NCBI RefSeq assembly: GCF_003627995.1
Contig: NZ_CP032707.1
Span: 1,223,501-1,287,500 of the forward strand
Origin: Brevundimonas naejangsanensis
GTDB lineage: Bacteria; Pseudomonadota; Alphaproteobacteria; Caulobacterales; Caulobacteraceae
DNA length: 64,000 bases
Direction: 5' to 3'
The translations under genes were made by a program, and so were the position numbers. The notes below the pieces were generated by a model. That model worked only from the letters and a program-made list of their open reading frames with translations. It was not told the origin of the DNA and searched no databases. The number at the start of each line of letters is the position of its first letter. The first letter of the stretch is position 1. This document shows positions 41,820 to 51,792 of this stretch, one piece after another.

Positions 41820-44261
41820 ATGGCGTCCATTGAGCGCGGGCGTGGATTCGGAAGCGTCCTGGTCAGGCTTCTGGGCCTCGTCATCGGCCTGATCGGCCTG
41901 ACGCTGACGATCGGCGGGGCGCAGTTGATCATGCTGGGCGGCTCGCCCTATTACCTGATCGTCGGCCTGCTGATGATCCTGTCGGGCGGCCTGCTGGCCC
42001 TGCTCAGACCTCTGGGCGCCTGGCTCTATGTCGCCATCTTCCTCGGCAGCGTTCTCTGGGCGCTGTGGGAGGTGGGGCTGAACGGCTGGGCCCTGGTCCC
42101 GCGGGTGGTGGCGCCTCTGGTCCTGCTGGTGCTGGTGGTCCTCAGCTTCCCGGCGCTCAGGCGCGAGGGGGGCGGAGGCGGGCTGGCCCTGGGCGGGCTG
42201 GCGGCCATCGTCGTCCTGGGCCTGGTTTCGGGCGTGGTGGTGGCCCAGGCCAACAAGGCCAGGGTGCTGAGCCCGGTGCCGACGGCCGGACACGGCGGCG
42301 TGGGCGATCCGGCGACGCAGACGGTCGGCGCCGACTGGCCGGCCTGGGGCGGCTCGGACAGCGCCCAGCGCTATTCGCCCCTGACCCAGATCACCAAGGC
42401 CAATGTGAAGGGGCTGAAGCGCGCCTGGACCTTCCGCACCGGCGACCTGCCGGGCGAGCGGTGGGGCGCCGAGACCACGCCGCTGAAGATCGGCGACACC
42501 CTCTACCTGTGCTCGGCGCGCAACCGTCTGTTCGCGCTGGACGCGACGACGGGCCAACAGAAGTGGTCCTATGATCCCAAGGTCGCCGACGACCAAATCC
42601 CCTATACCGCCGCCTGTCGGGGCGTGACCTATTACGCCGCGCCCAACGTCGATGCGGCCCAACCCTGCGCCGCGCGTGTCATCGAGGGCACGCTGGACGG
42701 GCGGCTGGTGGCGGTGGACGCGCGCACGGGCGTGCCCTGTCCCGGCTTCGGAACCAATGGCGAGGTCAGCATCAAGACCGGCATGGGCGACCCCTATCCG
42801 GGCATGGTGTCGATCACCTCGGCCCCGGTCATCGTGCGCGGGGTGGTGGTCACCGGCCATCAGGTCCTGGACGGCCAGAAACGGTGGAACGCCTCGGGCG
42901 TGATCCAGGGCTTCGACGCCGTGACGGGCGAACTGCGCTTCGCCTGGGACATGATGCGGCCCGACATCACCAAGCTGCCGCCCGAGGGCGAGACCTATAC
43001 CTTAGGCACGCCGAACATGTGGACCACGGCTACGGCGGACGAAGCCCTGGGTCTGGTCTTCCTGCCGATGGGCAACTCTTCGGCCGACTATTATTCCGGC
43101 CTGCGCCGTCCGGCCGAGAACGCCTACTCGACCTCCCTGGTGGCGCTGGACGTCACCACGGGCAAGCCGCGCTGGCGTTTTCAGACGGTCAGGAAGGACG
43201 TCTGGGACTATGATCTGGGCTCCCAGGCGACCCTGGTCGACCTGCCGATCAACGGCGTGACCGTCCCGGCCGTGATCCTGCCGTCCAAGCAGGGCGACAT
43301 CTACATCCTGGATCGTCGCACCGGCCAGCCGCTGCACAGGGTCGAGGAGCGGCGCGTGCCCCAGGGCGGCGTCGAGCCCTCGCAGCGCAGCCCGACCCAG
43401 CCCTTCTCCCTGTTCCACACGCTGCGCAAGCCCGACCTGACCGAGCGCGACATGTGGGGCATGTCGCCGATCGACCAGATGATCTGCCGCATCCAGTTTC
43501 ATCAGGCGGCCTATGAAGGCTACTTCACGCCGCCGACGACGGACCGCCACTACATCCAGTATCCCGGCTACAACGGCGGCTCGGACTGGGGCGGGGTGGC
43601 GGTCGATCCGGCGCGTGGCGTGATCGTGGCCAACTACAACGACATACCCAACCACAATCGCCTGGTGCCTCGCGCCGAGGCCGATCGCCTGGGCTGGTTC
43701 CCGCGCGACGATCCCCGCTACATCGAACGCGAGAAGGAGGCGGCCAACCGCGGCGGCAACCTGTCGAAATCGAAGGCCGAGGGGGCGGGCGATCCGCAGA
43801 TGGGCGTGCCCTACGCCATCGACGTCAACGCGGGCTGGCGGGTGAAATTCACCGGCCTGCTGTGCAAGCAGCCGCCCTATGGCGGGATGCGCGCCATCGA
43901 CCTGAAGAGCGGCCGCACCCTGTGGGATCGCCCGTTCGGCACGGCGCGCAAGAACGGCCCCTTCGGCATTCCCTCCATGCTGCCGTTGGAGATCGGCACG
44001 CCCAACAACGGCGGCTCGGCGGTCACGGCGGGCGGGCTGATCTTCATCGCCGCCGCGACCGACGACCTGATCCGCGCCATCGACATCGAGACCGGCAAGA
44101 CGGTGTGGTCGGACGTGCTTCCGGCGGGCGGTCAGGCCAATCCGATGATCTATGAGCAGAACGGGCGGCAGTATCTGGTCATCGTCGCGGCGGGCCATCA
44201 CTTCATGGAGACGCCGGAGGGGGATTACGTCATCGCCTATGCATTGCCGGAGAAGAAGTAG
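41820..44261 (+). CDS. gcd: Membrane-bound PQQ-dependent glucose dehydrogenase (quinoprotein)
   Basis: The enzyme oxidises glucose to gluconolactone in the periplasm and passes electrons to ubiquinone. The 813-residue protein has five N-terminal membrane helices (about 10-145), as in Gcd, then an eight-bladed quinoprotein propeller starting DWPAWGGSDSAQRYSPLTQI. Repeated tryptophan-docking motifs follow, e.g. LYLCSARNRLFALDATTGQQKW and GKPRWRFQTVRKDVWDYDLGSQ. The glucose-specific NMWTTATADEALGLVFLPMGNSSADYY is present. GGGAGG lies before the ATG at 41820. No PQQ synthesis genes are in the window. Confidence 0.9.
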   Translation: MASIERGRGFGSVLVRLLGLVIGLIGLTLTIGGAQLIMLGGSPYYLIVGLLMILSGGLLALLRPLGAWLYVAIFLGSVLWALWEVGLNGWALVPRVVAPLVLLVLVVLSFPALRREGGGGGLALGGLAAIVVLGLVSGVVVAQANKARVLSPVPTAGHGGVGDPATQTVGADWPAWGGSDSAQRYSPLTQITKANVKGLKRAWTFRTGDLPGERWGAETTPLKIGDTLYLCSARNRLFALDATTGQQKWSYDPKVADDQIPYTAACRGVTYYAAPNVDAAQPCAARVIEGTLDGRLVAVDARTGVPCPGFGTNGEVSIKTGMGDPYPGMVSITSAPVIVRGVVVTGHQVLDGQKRWNASGVIQGFDAVTGELRFAWDMMRPDITKLPPEGETYTLGTPNMWTTATADEALGLVFLPMGNSSADYYSGLRRPAENAYSTSLVALDVTTGKPRWRFQTVRKDVWDYDLGSQATLVDLPINGVTVPAVILPSKQGDIYILDRRTGQPLHRVEERRVPQGGVEPSQRSPTQPFSLFHTLRKPDLTERDMWGMSPIDQMICRIQFHQAAYEGYFTPPTTDRHYIQYPGYNGGSDWGGVAVDPARGVIVANYNDIPNHNRLVPRAEADRLGWFPRDDPRYIEREKEAANRGGNLSKSKAEGAGDPQMGVPYAIDVNAGWRVKFTGLLCKQPPYGGMRAIDLKSGRTLWDRPFGTARKNGPFGIPSMLPLEIGTPNNGGSAVTAGGLIFIAAATDDLIRAIDIETGKTVWSDVLPAGGQANPMIYEQNGRQYLVIVAAGHHFMETPEGDYVIAYALPEKK

Positions 44262-44271
44262 GGCGCGGCAT

Positions 44272-44419
44272 CTCTCCCTCCCCGTCCCGGGGAGGGTGGT
44301 CCCGTAGGGACCGGGTGGGGAGGGCCAGGCGATCTAGCCTCAGCGCTTGAATAGCCTTGCCGCCCCCACCCGGCCTCGCCTGCGGCTCAGCCACCCTCTC
44401 CGGGACGGGGAGGGAGAGG
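44272..44419. repeat. Paired intergenic palindromes (CTCCCCGTCCCGGGGAG family)
   Basis: CTCTCCCTCCCCGTCCCGGGGAGGGTGG with a following ACCGGGTGGGGAGGG (44272-44324) is matched in inverted orientation by 44362-44419. It lies between the convergent gcd and proA genes. Confidence 0.72.
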
Positions 44420-44432
44420 CGTTGCGCGGGTT

Positions 44433-45695
44433 CTAGGGCCGCGTCTGCCCTTCGCCGCGCACGACATATTTGTAGGTGGTCAGCTGCTCCGCCCCGACCG
44501 GCCCGCGCGCGTGCAGCTTGGAGGTCGAGATGCCGATCTCGCCGCCGAAGCCGAACTCGCCGCCGTCGGCGAACTGGGTCGAGGCGTTGATCAGGACGAT
44601 GGCGCTGTCGACGCCTTCTGCGAAGCGTTCGGCGGCCGTCTCGTCGGCAGTGACGATGGCCTCGGTGTGGCCCGAGCCGTAGCGGCGGATGTGGTCGACC
44701 GCGCCGCCTACGCCGTCCACCACGCGCACCGACAGGATGGGCGCCAGGTATTCGGCGGTCCAGTCGGCCTCGCTCGCTGCGGTCATGGCGGGGACCAGGG
44801 CGCGGGCCTCGGCGTCGCCGCGCAGTTCGCATCCCGCGGCGGTCAGGTCGGCGGCGACGGCGGGCAACAGGCGATCCGCCGCCGCGCGATCCACCAGCAG
44901 GGTCTCGGTCGCCCCGCACACCGAGACGCGGCGCATCTTGGCGTTCAGGGTCACGCGCCGGGCGACGTCCAGATCGGCGGCGGCGTCCAGATAGGTGTGG
45001 CACAGCCCTTCGAGGTGGCCCAGCACGGGCGCCTTCGCCTCGGCCTGGACGCGGGCGACCAGGCTCTTGCCGCCGCGCGGGATGATCAGGTCGATGGCGC
45101 CGTTCAGCCCCGACAGAAGGGCGCCGACGGCCTCGCGGTCGGGGACGGGGACCAGTTGGATCGCGTCGGCGGGCAGGCCGGCCTCGGCCGTGGCGCGGGC
45201 GACGACGGCGGCGATGGTCCGCGAGGAGTCCAGGCAGTCGGAGCCGCAGCGCAGGATGGCCGCATTGCCCGAGCGCAGGCACAGGGCGGCGGCGTCGGCG
45301 GTGACGTTGGGGCGGCTCTCATAGATGACGGCCAGCACGCCGATGGGGGTGCGGATGCGGGCGATGTCGAGGCCGTTGGCGGGGGTCCAGCGGGCCATCT
45401 CGGCGCCGATCGGATCGGGCTGGGCGGCGATGGCCGCGACCGCGGCGGCCATGCCCTCGACGCGGGCCGGCGTCAGGGCGAGGCGGTCGATCAGGGCCTC
45501 GGACAGGCCGCCGTCGCGGGCGCGGGCCACGTCGCGGGCGTTGGCGGCCAGGATGTCGGTCTCGGCGGCGCGCAGGCCCTCGGCGAGTCGGCGCAGCGCC
45601 TCGGTTCGGGCGTCCGGCGTCGTGGCGCGCAGGGCGTCGGCGGCGGCGCGGGCGCGGCGGCCCATGTCCTGCATCATCGGGTAGAGGTCGCTCAT
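44433..45695 (-). CDS. proA: Glutamate-5-semialdehyde dehydrogenase (gamma-glutamyl phosphate reductase)
   Basis: ProA reduces gamma-glutamyl phosphate with NADPH, the second step of proline synthesis. The 420-residue protein has the aldehyde-dehydrogenase fold, with [33 protein letters not shown] (cofactor region) and the catalytic cysteine in [11 protein letters not shown]. Near the end it has [31 protein letters not shown]. The start at 45695 overlaps the proB stop (ATGA), so proB-proA is one translationally coupled operon in the usual order. Confidence 0.95.
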   Translation of the reverse strand: MSDLYPMMQDMGRRARAAADALRATTPDARTEALRRLAEGLRAAETDILAANARDVARARDGGLSEALIDRLALTPARVEGMAAAVAAIAAQPDPIGAEMARWTPANGLDIARIRTPIGVLAVIYESRPNVTADAAALCLRSGNAAILRCGSDCLDSSRTIAAVVARATAEAGLPADAIQLVPVPDREAVGALLSGLNGAIDLIIPRGGKSLVARVQAEAKAPVLGHLEGLCHTYLDAAADLDVARRVTLNAKMRRVSVCGATETLLVDRAAADRLLPAVAADLTAAGCELRGDAEARALVPAMTAASEADWTAEYLAPILSVRVVDGVGGAVDHIRRYGSGHTEAIVTADETAAERFAEGVDSAIVLINASTQFADGGEFGFGGEIGISTSKLHARGPVGAEQLTTYKYVVRGEGQTRP

Positions 45696-46783
45696 CGGTC
45701 CTCCAGAACCAGGTCGTCGCGGTGGATGACGACCGAGGGGCCGCGATAGCCCAGCAGGCCCTCGATGGCGTCGGACCGGCGGCCGCGGATCAGGGCGATC
45801 TCCTCGGCGGCGTAGGACGACAGGCCCACGCCGATCCGCGCGCCGTCGGGGCCGGTCAGGCGCACGCTGTCGCCCTTGCCGAAGTCGCCGCTGACGGCGA
45901 CGACGCCGGACGGCAGCAGGCTCTTGCCGGCGTTGAGGGCGGCGACCGCGCCCGCGTCCAGCGTCAGGGCCCCGCCGGGCGCCACGCTGCCGGCGATCCA
46001 CTGCTTCCAGGCGGCCAGGGGGGTGGCGGGCGCCAGGATCAGGCTGGCGCGGGCGCCCTCGGCGACGGCCTTGAGCGGATGGTCGGTCAGGCCGGAGGCG
46101 ATGACGGTGGCGCATCCGGCCGAGGCGGCGATCTGGGCCGCCGCCAGCTTGGTCGCCATGCCGCCGGTGCCGACCCCGGCTTGCGCATTGGCGCCCGAGG
46201 CCATGGCCAGGACGTCGGGGGTCAGCCGCTCGATCAGGGGCAGGTGGCGCGCGTCCGGGGCGCGGCGCGGGTCGGCGGTGTAGAGGCCGTCCACGTCGGA
46301 CAGCAGGATCAGCAGGTCGGCGCGCGCCAGTTGGGCCGCGCGGGCGGCCAGGCGGTCGTTGTCGCCGTAGCGGATCTCTTCGGTGGCGACGGTGTCGTTC
46401 TCATTGACCACGGGGACGACGCCGTGGCCCAGCAGGGCCTCCAGGGTGGCGCGGCCGTTCAGCCAGCGGCGGCGGCGCTCGGTGTCGTCGCGGGTCAGCA
46501 GCACCTGGCCGGCCATCAGGCCGTATGGGGCCAGGGCCTCCTCCCAGGCGTGCATCAAGAGGGTCTGGCCGACGGCGGCGGCGGCCTGCTTGTCCTGCAG
46601 GCGGCCGTTCGACAGGTTCAGCCGACCGCGCCCCAGGGCCACGGCGCCGGAGGAGACGACCACGACCTCGCGCCCCTGCCGACGCAGTTCGGCGATGTCA
46701 GCGGCCAGGCTCGTCAGCCAGTCGGCGGCGACAGCGCGATGATCAGCGTCGAACAGCAGGGACGAACCGATCTTGACCACCAC
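45692..46783 (-). CDS. proB: Glutamate 5-kinase, 5' end apparently frameshifted
   Basis: ProB phosphorylates glutamate in the first step of proline synthesis. The open frame from the GTG at 46783 gives 363 residues: amino-acid kinase domain ([72 protein letters not shown]) and a C-terminal PUA domain (from about 270). The family normally has some 15-25 residues before VVVKIGSS. These are encoded just upstream in this frame ([17 protein letters not shown]) but without a start codon. A GTG with good ribosome site at 46863 lies one base out of frame. See the entry at 46784-46863. Confidence 0.9.
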   Translation of the reverse strand: MVVKIGSSLLFDADHRAVAADWLTSLAADIAELRRQGREVVVVSSGAVALGRGRLNLSNGRLQDKQAAAAVGQTLLMHAWEEALAPYGLMAGQVLLTRDDTERRRRWLNGRATLEALLGHGVVPVVNENDTVATEEIRYGDNDRLAARAAQLARADLLILLSDVDGLYTADPRRAPDARHLPLIERLTPDVLAMASGANAQAGVGTGGMATKLAAAQIAASAGCATVIASGLTDHPLKAVAEGARASLILAPATPLAAWKQWIAGSVAPGGALTLDAGAVAALNAGKSLLPSGVVAVSGDFGKGDSVRLTGPDGARIGVGLSSYAAEEIALIRGRRSDAIEGLLGYRGPSVVIHRDDLVLEDR

Positions 46784-46863
46784 CCGGCGCGCCTGGGCCA
46801 GGGCGGCGGCAGGCGAGGCGGCGATCTCGAAGGCTCCAGAGGGGGGGCGGAGGAGGCGATCAC
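46784..46863 (-). other. Out-of-frame 5' end of proB with a seven-base C run
   Basis: On the minus strand AGGGAGG, four bases, then GTG (46863-46861) look like the natural start, encoding M-I-A-S-S-A-P-P. After a run of seven C (46841-46847) the kinase sequence continues in another frame as S-G-A-F-E-I-A-A-S. One extra base in the run would fuse both into a normal ProB N-terminus. Either the read has a one-base deletion or the strain carries a real slippage mutation. Confidence 0.6.
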
Positions 46864-46994
46864 AGAGCCTCCCTATCGCAAGATCATCGTTCCAGCCAAC
46901 CCGGCGACGATGATTATTCAGAAAGGAAGCTCAAAGGAGCGCTGAGTTTGAAAAATATTCGCCTTTCTGTTTCTGCGACGGGAGAATGCTCAAA

Positions 46995-47026
46995 GAAAAC
47001 GCCCGGCGGGCGAACCGGCCGGGCGT
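46995..47026 (-). terminator. Rho-independent terminator of the RND efflux operon
   Basis: ACGCCCGGC (46999-47007) pairs with GCCGGGCGT (47018-47026). On the minus strand the hairpin is followed by TTTTCTTTG. It lies 25 bases after the outer-membrane gene's stop. Confidence 0.75.
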
Positions 47027-47051
47027 CTCCGTTTCAGCTTGAGGTTGACGA

Positions 47052-48491
47052 TCAGGCTTCGGGATCGGGGGCCTGGTCCCAGCCGCCCGCCAGGGCCTTG
47101 AACAGGCCGATCTGGTAGGTGACGACCTGGGCTTCCGAGGCGGCCAGGGCGGCGTCGGCGCCGGCCAGGGTCCGCTCGGCGTCCAGCACCGTCAGGAAGC
47201 TGTCGGCGCCGGCGTCGAAGCGCAGGCGCGACAGGCGCGCCGCCGTGGCCGCCTGATCCCGCGCGGTGCGCAGGGCCGTGCGGCGGTCCAGTTCGTTGGC
47301 GTAGGCGCTGAGCGCCGTCTCGGTCTCCTGCAGGGCCGTCAGCACGGTCTGGTCGAAGGTCGCCAGGGCCGCGTCCGACTGGGCACCCGCCTGTTTGATC
47401 CGCGCCCGGGCCGCCCAGACGTTGGGGAAGGACCAGGAGATCAACGGGCCGACGCTGAAGCGCATATTGGCGCTGTCGCCCAGGTCCGAGGCGTCGAGCG
47501 CCGTCGAGCCCAGCGACCCGCCCAGACGGATGCTGGGATAAAGGCCGGCGGTGGCGACGTTGACGCGGGCGGCGGCGGCCGACAAGCGGGCTTCCGCCTG
47601 ACGCACGTCGGGACGACGCGCCAGAAGGGCGGCGCCGTCTCCGCCCGGGATCGGCTGCGACAGTTGCGGCGGCGACTGGCAGGCGCGGGCCGCCTCGCTG
47701 GCCTCGGCGGGGGTGCGGCCGGTCAGCGTCGCCAGACGGAACAGGGCGCCGTCGCGCGCCGCCCGCAGGGGCGGCAGGCTGGCGCGGGTCTGTTCCAGAG
47801 CGGCGCGGGCGCGGGCCACGTCCAGACCGTTGCCGGCGCCCCCGTCCAGCAGGCGCTGGGTCAGATCGACGGTCTGGGCCTGCAGGTCGATGGTCCGCTC
47901 GGCGACGGCGATCTGGGCGTTGGCCGAGCAGGTGTCGGCGTAGGCCCGGGCCGTTTCGGCGGCGACGGTCACCCGCACGACTTCCAGCGCGGCGGCGGCG
48001 GCGGCCACATCCCCCCGCGCGGCGCGGATGGAGGACGCCACCCGACCGAACAGGTCGATCTCATAGGCCACGTCCAGGCCGACGTCATAGGTGTCGACTT
48101 CCGGCAGCTTGGCCCCGCCGGCCGTCGGCACGGTGTCGGTCGAGGCCCGGCTGCGGTTGTAAGCGGCCGAGGTCGTGGTGGTCGGGAACCGGCCCGAGCG
48201 GGCTTCGGACAGCGAGGCGCGGACGGCGCGCAGATTGGCCGCGGCCGCCTCCAGCTCGTTGTTCTCGGTCAGAGCCTGCTGGATCAGGCCGTCCAGCGTG
48301 GGGTCTTGATACAGCCGCCACCAGTCGTCGCGGGCCGCCTCGGTCGAAACCGAGGCGGATTGCGAGCCGATGAAGGCGCCCTGGCCTCCGGCGGGGATCG
48401 TCGGGAGCGGCGCCTTGGGACCCACCGCGCAGGCGGCGAGCAGGGCGGCCGACCCCGCGGCGGTCAGCAGAGTGCGGAGTTTGCCGTTCAT
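47052..48491 (-). CDS. RND efflux outer membrane lipoprotein, NodT/OprM family
   Basis: This TolC-like channel lets the RND pump expel drugs through the outer membrane. The 479-residue protein has a lipoprotein signal ending LLAACAVG (acylated Cys), then two repeats of long helices with DWWRLYQDPTLDGLIQQALTENNELEAAAANLRAVRA. The second repeat contains ALLARRPDVRQAEARLSAAAARVNVA, the OprM signature. The ATG at 48491 is chosen because AGGGAG lies nine bases upstream; the ATG at 48500 overlaps that ribosome site. It is the last gene of a three-gene pump operon and overlaps the pump gene's end closely. Confidence 0.9.
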   Translation of the reverse strand: MNGKLRTLLTAAGSAALLAACAVGPKAPLPTIPAGGQGAFIGSQSASVSTEAARDDWWRLYQDPTLDGLIQQALTENNELEAAAANLRAVRASLSEARSGRFPTTTTSAAYNRSRASTDTVPTAGGAKLPEVDTYDVGLDVAYEIDLFGRVASSIRAARGDVAAAAAALEVVRVTVAAETARAYADTCSANAQIAVAERTIDLQAQTVDLTQRLLDGGAGNGLDVARARAALEQTRASLPPLRAARDGALFRLATLTGRTPAEASEAARACQSPPQLSQPIPGGDGAALLARRPDVRQAEARLSAAAARVNVATAGLYPSIRLGGSLGSTALDASDLGDSANMRFSVGPLISWSFPNVWAARARIKQAGAQSDAALATFDQTVLTALQETETALSAYANELDRRTALRTARDQAATAARLSRLRFDAGADSFLTVLDAERTLAGADAALAASEAQVVTYQIGLFKALAGGWDQAPDPEA

Positions 48492-48492
48492 T

Positions 48493-51400
48493 TTACGCAT
48501 CTCCCTGGCGCGGAGCGGCGGGGGCCGGTTCCGGGCCGTCGGGGTCAAAGGGGTCGTGCGGCGTGGAGCCGAAGCTGGTCGGCAGCTCGCGCTGCTTGCC
48601 CGGCGCCTTGGGCAGCTTGCCCGCCATCCAGCGACAGATGACGTAGAAGACCGGGGTGAAGATTAGACCGAAGAAGGTCACCCCCAGCATGCCGTAAACC
48701 ACCGCGATGCCGAGCGCGTTCTGCATCTCCGAGCCGGGGCCCGAGGCGATGGCCAGAGGCAGCACGCCGAAGATGAAGGCGAACGAGGTCATCAGGATCG
48801 GACGCAGGCGCTGACGGGCGGCCTGAACGGCGGCCTGCCAGCGGTCGAGGCCTTCGTTGTCCTCGGCCTGTTTGGCGAACTCCACGATCAGGATGGCGTT
48901 CTTGGCCGCCAGGGCGATCAGGACCACCAGACCGACCTGGGTCAGGATGTTGTTGTCCAGACCATGCAGGTTCACCCCCAGGATGGCCGCCAGAATACAC
49001 ATGGGCACGATCAGGATGACCGCCAGCGGCAGGGTGAAGGCCTCATAGTTGGCGGCCAGCACCAGGAAGACGAACACCACCGCCATCAGGAAGATGATGG
49101 TCGAGCCGCCGGCCGCCGCCTTCTCCTGCAGGGCCAGTTCGGTCCATTCGTAGCCGAAGCCCTCGGGCAGGGTCTTGGCGGCCAGTTCCTCCATCGCGGC
49201 GATGGCGTCGCCGGTGGACACGCCCGGCGCCGCTTCACCCTGCAGTTCCGAAGCCGGGAACAGGTTGTAGCGGACCACGCGCGAGGGGCCGGAATCATCG
49301 GCCAGGGTGGCCACCGAACCGATCGGCACCATGCCGCCAGAGGCCGAACGGACCTTCAGGTTGGCGATGTCGGCCAGTTCGTCGCGATAGGCGGGCTCGG
49401 CCTGGGCGGTGACGCGGAAGGTGCGGCCCAGGAAGTTGAAGTCGTTGACGTAGGTCGAGCCGAGGTAGGTGCCCAGGGTGCTGAACACGGTCGACGGCTG
49501 GACTCCCATCAGAAGGGCCTTGTCGCGATCGACGCTGGCGGCGATGCGCGGCGAGCCGGTGTTGTAGAGGCTGAACACCTGCTGGACCTCATCCGGCATC
49601 TGGGCGGCGGCGCCCATCATGGCGAAGGTTGCGCCCTCGAGGGCCTTGAAGCCCGAACCCGAACGGTCCTGGATCATCATCTTGAAGCCCGAGCCGGTGC
49701 CCAGACCCTGAACGGGCGGGGGCGACAGCATGAAGATGCTGGCTTCCTCGATGACGCCGGTCGCGCCGCTGAGCGCGCCGGCCAGGGCCGAGGCCTCCAG
49801 AGCGGGGGTGGTGCGCTGGTCATAGTCGTTCAGCTTGATGAACATGGTCGCGGCGTTGGACGACATGGAGAAGCTGGAGCCGTCCAGACCGGCGAAGGCG
49901 GTGACCTCCTGAACGCCGTCGGCCTTGCGGACGATGTCGACCGCCTTGTTCATGGCCGCCTTGGTGCGTTCCAGCGAGGCGCCCGGCGGCAGTTGCACGA
50001 CGCCGATCAGAATGCCCTGATCCTGCGCCGGGATGAAGCCGGTAGGCGTATCGGCCATGCGCCAGCCGGTCAGGGCCAGCAGGGCGGCGTAGATGACCAG
50101 CATGACCGTGACCATGCGGATCAGCCGGGCCGTCAGGCGGCCGTAGCGGTCCGACACCCAGTCGAAGCCTTCGTTGAACTTGGCCCCGGCCCAGCCGAGG
50201 TAATAGGCGATCGTGCCGATCAGGCCCGGCTTGCGGCTCTCGTCGTGGTCCTTGTGCGGCTTGAGCAGCAGGGCCGACAGGGCGGGCGACAGCGTCAGCG
50301 ACACCAGCAGGGAGATCAGCGTCGCCGAGGCGATGGTGACGGCGAACTGGCGGAAGAAGATGCCGGGGATGCCGGGCACGAAGGCGGTCGGCACGAACAC
50401 CGAGGTCAGCACCAGGGAGATGGCGACCAGGGCGCCCGACACTTCCTGCATCGACCGATAGGCGGCTTCCTTGGGGGTCAGGCCCTCGCGGATGTAGCGC
50501 TCGACGTTCTCGACCACGATGATGGCGTCGTCGACGACGATGCCGACGGCCAGAACCAGGGCGAACAGCGACAGGGAGTTGATCGAATAGCCCAGCGCCA
50601 GCTGCACCGCGAAGGTGCCGACCAGGGCGACCGGGATGGCCAGGATCGGGATGATGGCCGCGCGCCAGGTCTGCAGGAAGACCAGGATGACGATCATCAC
50701 CAGGAAGACGGCTTCGATCAGCACGTGTTCCACGGCCGAGACCGAGGCGGCGACGTATTCCGTCGGGTTATAGGGGATGGCGTATTTTACGCCCGGCGGG
50801 AAGTCGGCCTTGATCGCGTCCAGCTCGGCGATGACCTTGTTGGCCGTCGACAGGGCGTTGGAGCCGGGCTGCTGGATGATGGCGACGCCGACGCCGCGCT
50901 GGCCGTTGAAATAGCCTTCGACGCCGTAGATTTCCGAGCCGAGTTCGACGCGGGCGATGTCGCTGACGCGGGTCACGCGGCCTTGGGCGTCGGTCTTGAG
51001 CACCACCTTGCCGAACTCTTCGGGGGCGGCCAGACGGCCCTCGACCTGAACCGGCAGCTCGAAGGCGGCGGCGTTGGTCGGGAAGGGGGGCTGGCCGATC
51101 GACCCGCCCGCGGCCTGGACGTTCTGGGCCTGCAGGGCGGCGATGATCTCGGGCGCGGTCAGGTCGCGCGCGGCCGCCTTGGCCGGATCGATCCAGATGC
51201 GCATGGCGTAGTTGCCGCCGCCGAAGACCTGGACGCCGCCGACGCCGTCGATGCGCAGCAGGCGGTCGCGGATGGTCGACTGGGCCATATTGCCCAGATA
51301 GTCGCTGTCGATGCCGGGGTCGTCGGACGTCAGCGAGGCCAGCATCAGGAAGCCGGTCGACTCCTTGTTGACGATGACGCCGACCTGACGGACCTGCGCC

Positions 51401-51762
51401 GGCAGGCGCGGCTCGGCCAGGGCGACCCGGTTCTGAACCAGCACCTGGGCGGTGTCGAGGTCGGTGCCCGGCTGGAAGGTGACGGTGACCTGGACCCGGC
51501 CGTCGGAGGTCGACGACGAGGTCATGTAGAGCATGTTTTCGACGCCGTTGATCTCCTGCTCCAGCGGCGCGGCGACCGTCTCGGACAGGGTTTCAGCCGA
51601 GGCGCCGGCGTAGGAGGCGGTCACGCTGATGGTCGGCGGGGCGATGTCCGGATACTGCGCCAAAGGCAGCATCGGCATGGCGAAGGCGCCGATCAGGGTG
51701 ATGAAGACCGAGATCACGATCGCGAAGATCGGTCGGTCGATGAAGAAGCGGGAAATATTCAT
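48493..51762 (-). CDS. RND multidrug efflux transporter (AcrB/MexB, HAE1 family)
   Basis: The 1089-residue inner-membrane pump has the twelve-helix HAE1 layout with two large periplasmic loops. It begins MNISRFFIDRPIFAIVISVFITLIGAFAM. The proton-relay helix 4 reads LALVLAVGIVVDDAIIVVENVERYI with the paired aspartates. Helix 10/11 regions include LAAKNAILIVEFAKQ. A C-terminal tail of about 40 residues is hydrophilic. The partner adaptor gene lies 30 bases upstream and the outer-membrane gene directly follows, so this is a full tripartite system. Substrates are unknown; hydrophobic drugs or solvents are typical. Confidence 0.95.
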   Translation of the reverse strand: MNISRFFIDRPIFAIVISVFITLIGAFAMPMLPLAQYPDIAPPTISVTASYAGASAETLSETVAAPLEQEINGVENMLYMTSSSTSDGRVQVTVTFQPGTDLDTAQVLVQNRVALAEPRLPAQVRQVGVIVNKESTGFLMLASLTSDDPGIDSDYLGNMAQSTIRDRLLRIDGVGGVQVFGGGNYAMRIWIDPAKAAARDLTAPEIIAALQAQNVQAAGGSIGQPPFPTNAAAFELPVQVEGRLAAPEEFGKVVLKTDAQGRVTRVSDIARVELGSEIYGVEGYFNGQRGVGVAIIQQPGSNALSTANKVIAELDAIKADFPPGVKYAIPYNPTEYVAASVSAVEHVLIEAVFLVMIVILVFLQTWRAAIIPILAIPVALVGTFAVQLALGYSINSLSLFALVLAVGIVVDDAIIVVENVERYIREGLTPKEAAYRSMQEVSGALVAISLVLTSVFVPTAFVPGIPGIFFRQFAVTIASATLISLLVSLTLSPALSALLLKPHKDHDESRKPGLIGTIAYYLGWAGAKFNEGFDWVSDRYGRLTARLIRMVTVMLVIYAALLALTGWRMADTPTGFIPAQDQGILIGVVQLPPGASLERTKAAMNKAVDIVRKADGVQEVTAFAGLDGSSFSMSSNAATMFIKLNDYDQRTTPALEASALAGALSGATGVIEEASIFMLSPPPVQGLGTGSGFKMMIQDRSGSGFKALEGATFAMMGAAAQMPDEVQQVFSLYNTGSPRIAASVDRDKALLMGVQPSTVFSTLGTYLGSTYVNDFNFLGRTFRVTAQAEPAYRDELADIANLKVRSASGGMVPIGSVATLADDSGPSRVVRYNLFPASELQGEAAPGVSTGDAIAAMEELAAKTLPEGFGYEWTELALQEKAAAGGSTIIFLMAVVFVFLVLAANYEAFTLPLAVILIVPMCILAAILGVNLHGLDNNILTQVGLVVLIALAAKNAILIVEFAKQAEDNEGLDRWQAAVQAARQRLRPILMTSFAFIFGVLPLAIASGPGSEMQNALGIAVVYGMLGVTFFGLIFTPVFYVICRWMAGKLPKAPGKQRELPTSFGSTPHDPFDPDGPEPAPAAPRQGDA

Positions 51763-51792
51763 GGATCAGGTTCCGGCTCGTGAGCCTCCTCC

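Noticed and set aside
44433..46115. Other-strand frames of several hundred codons opposite proA, proB, ligD, the RND genes and the leu genes
   Set aside because: They are shadows caused by high GC at third positions. They lack recognisable domains and are rich in Gly, Arg, Gln and Asp.
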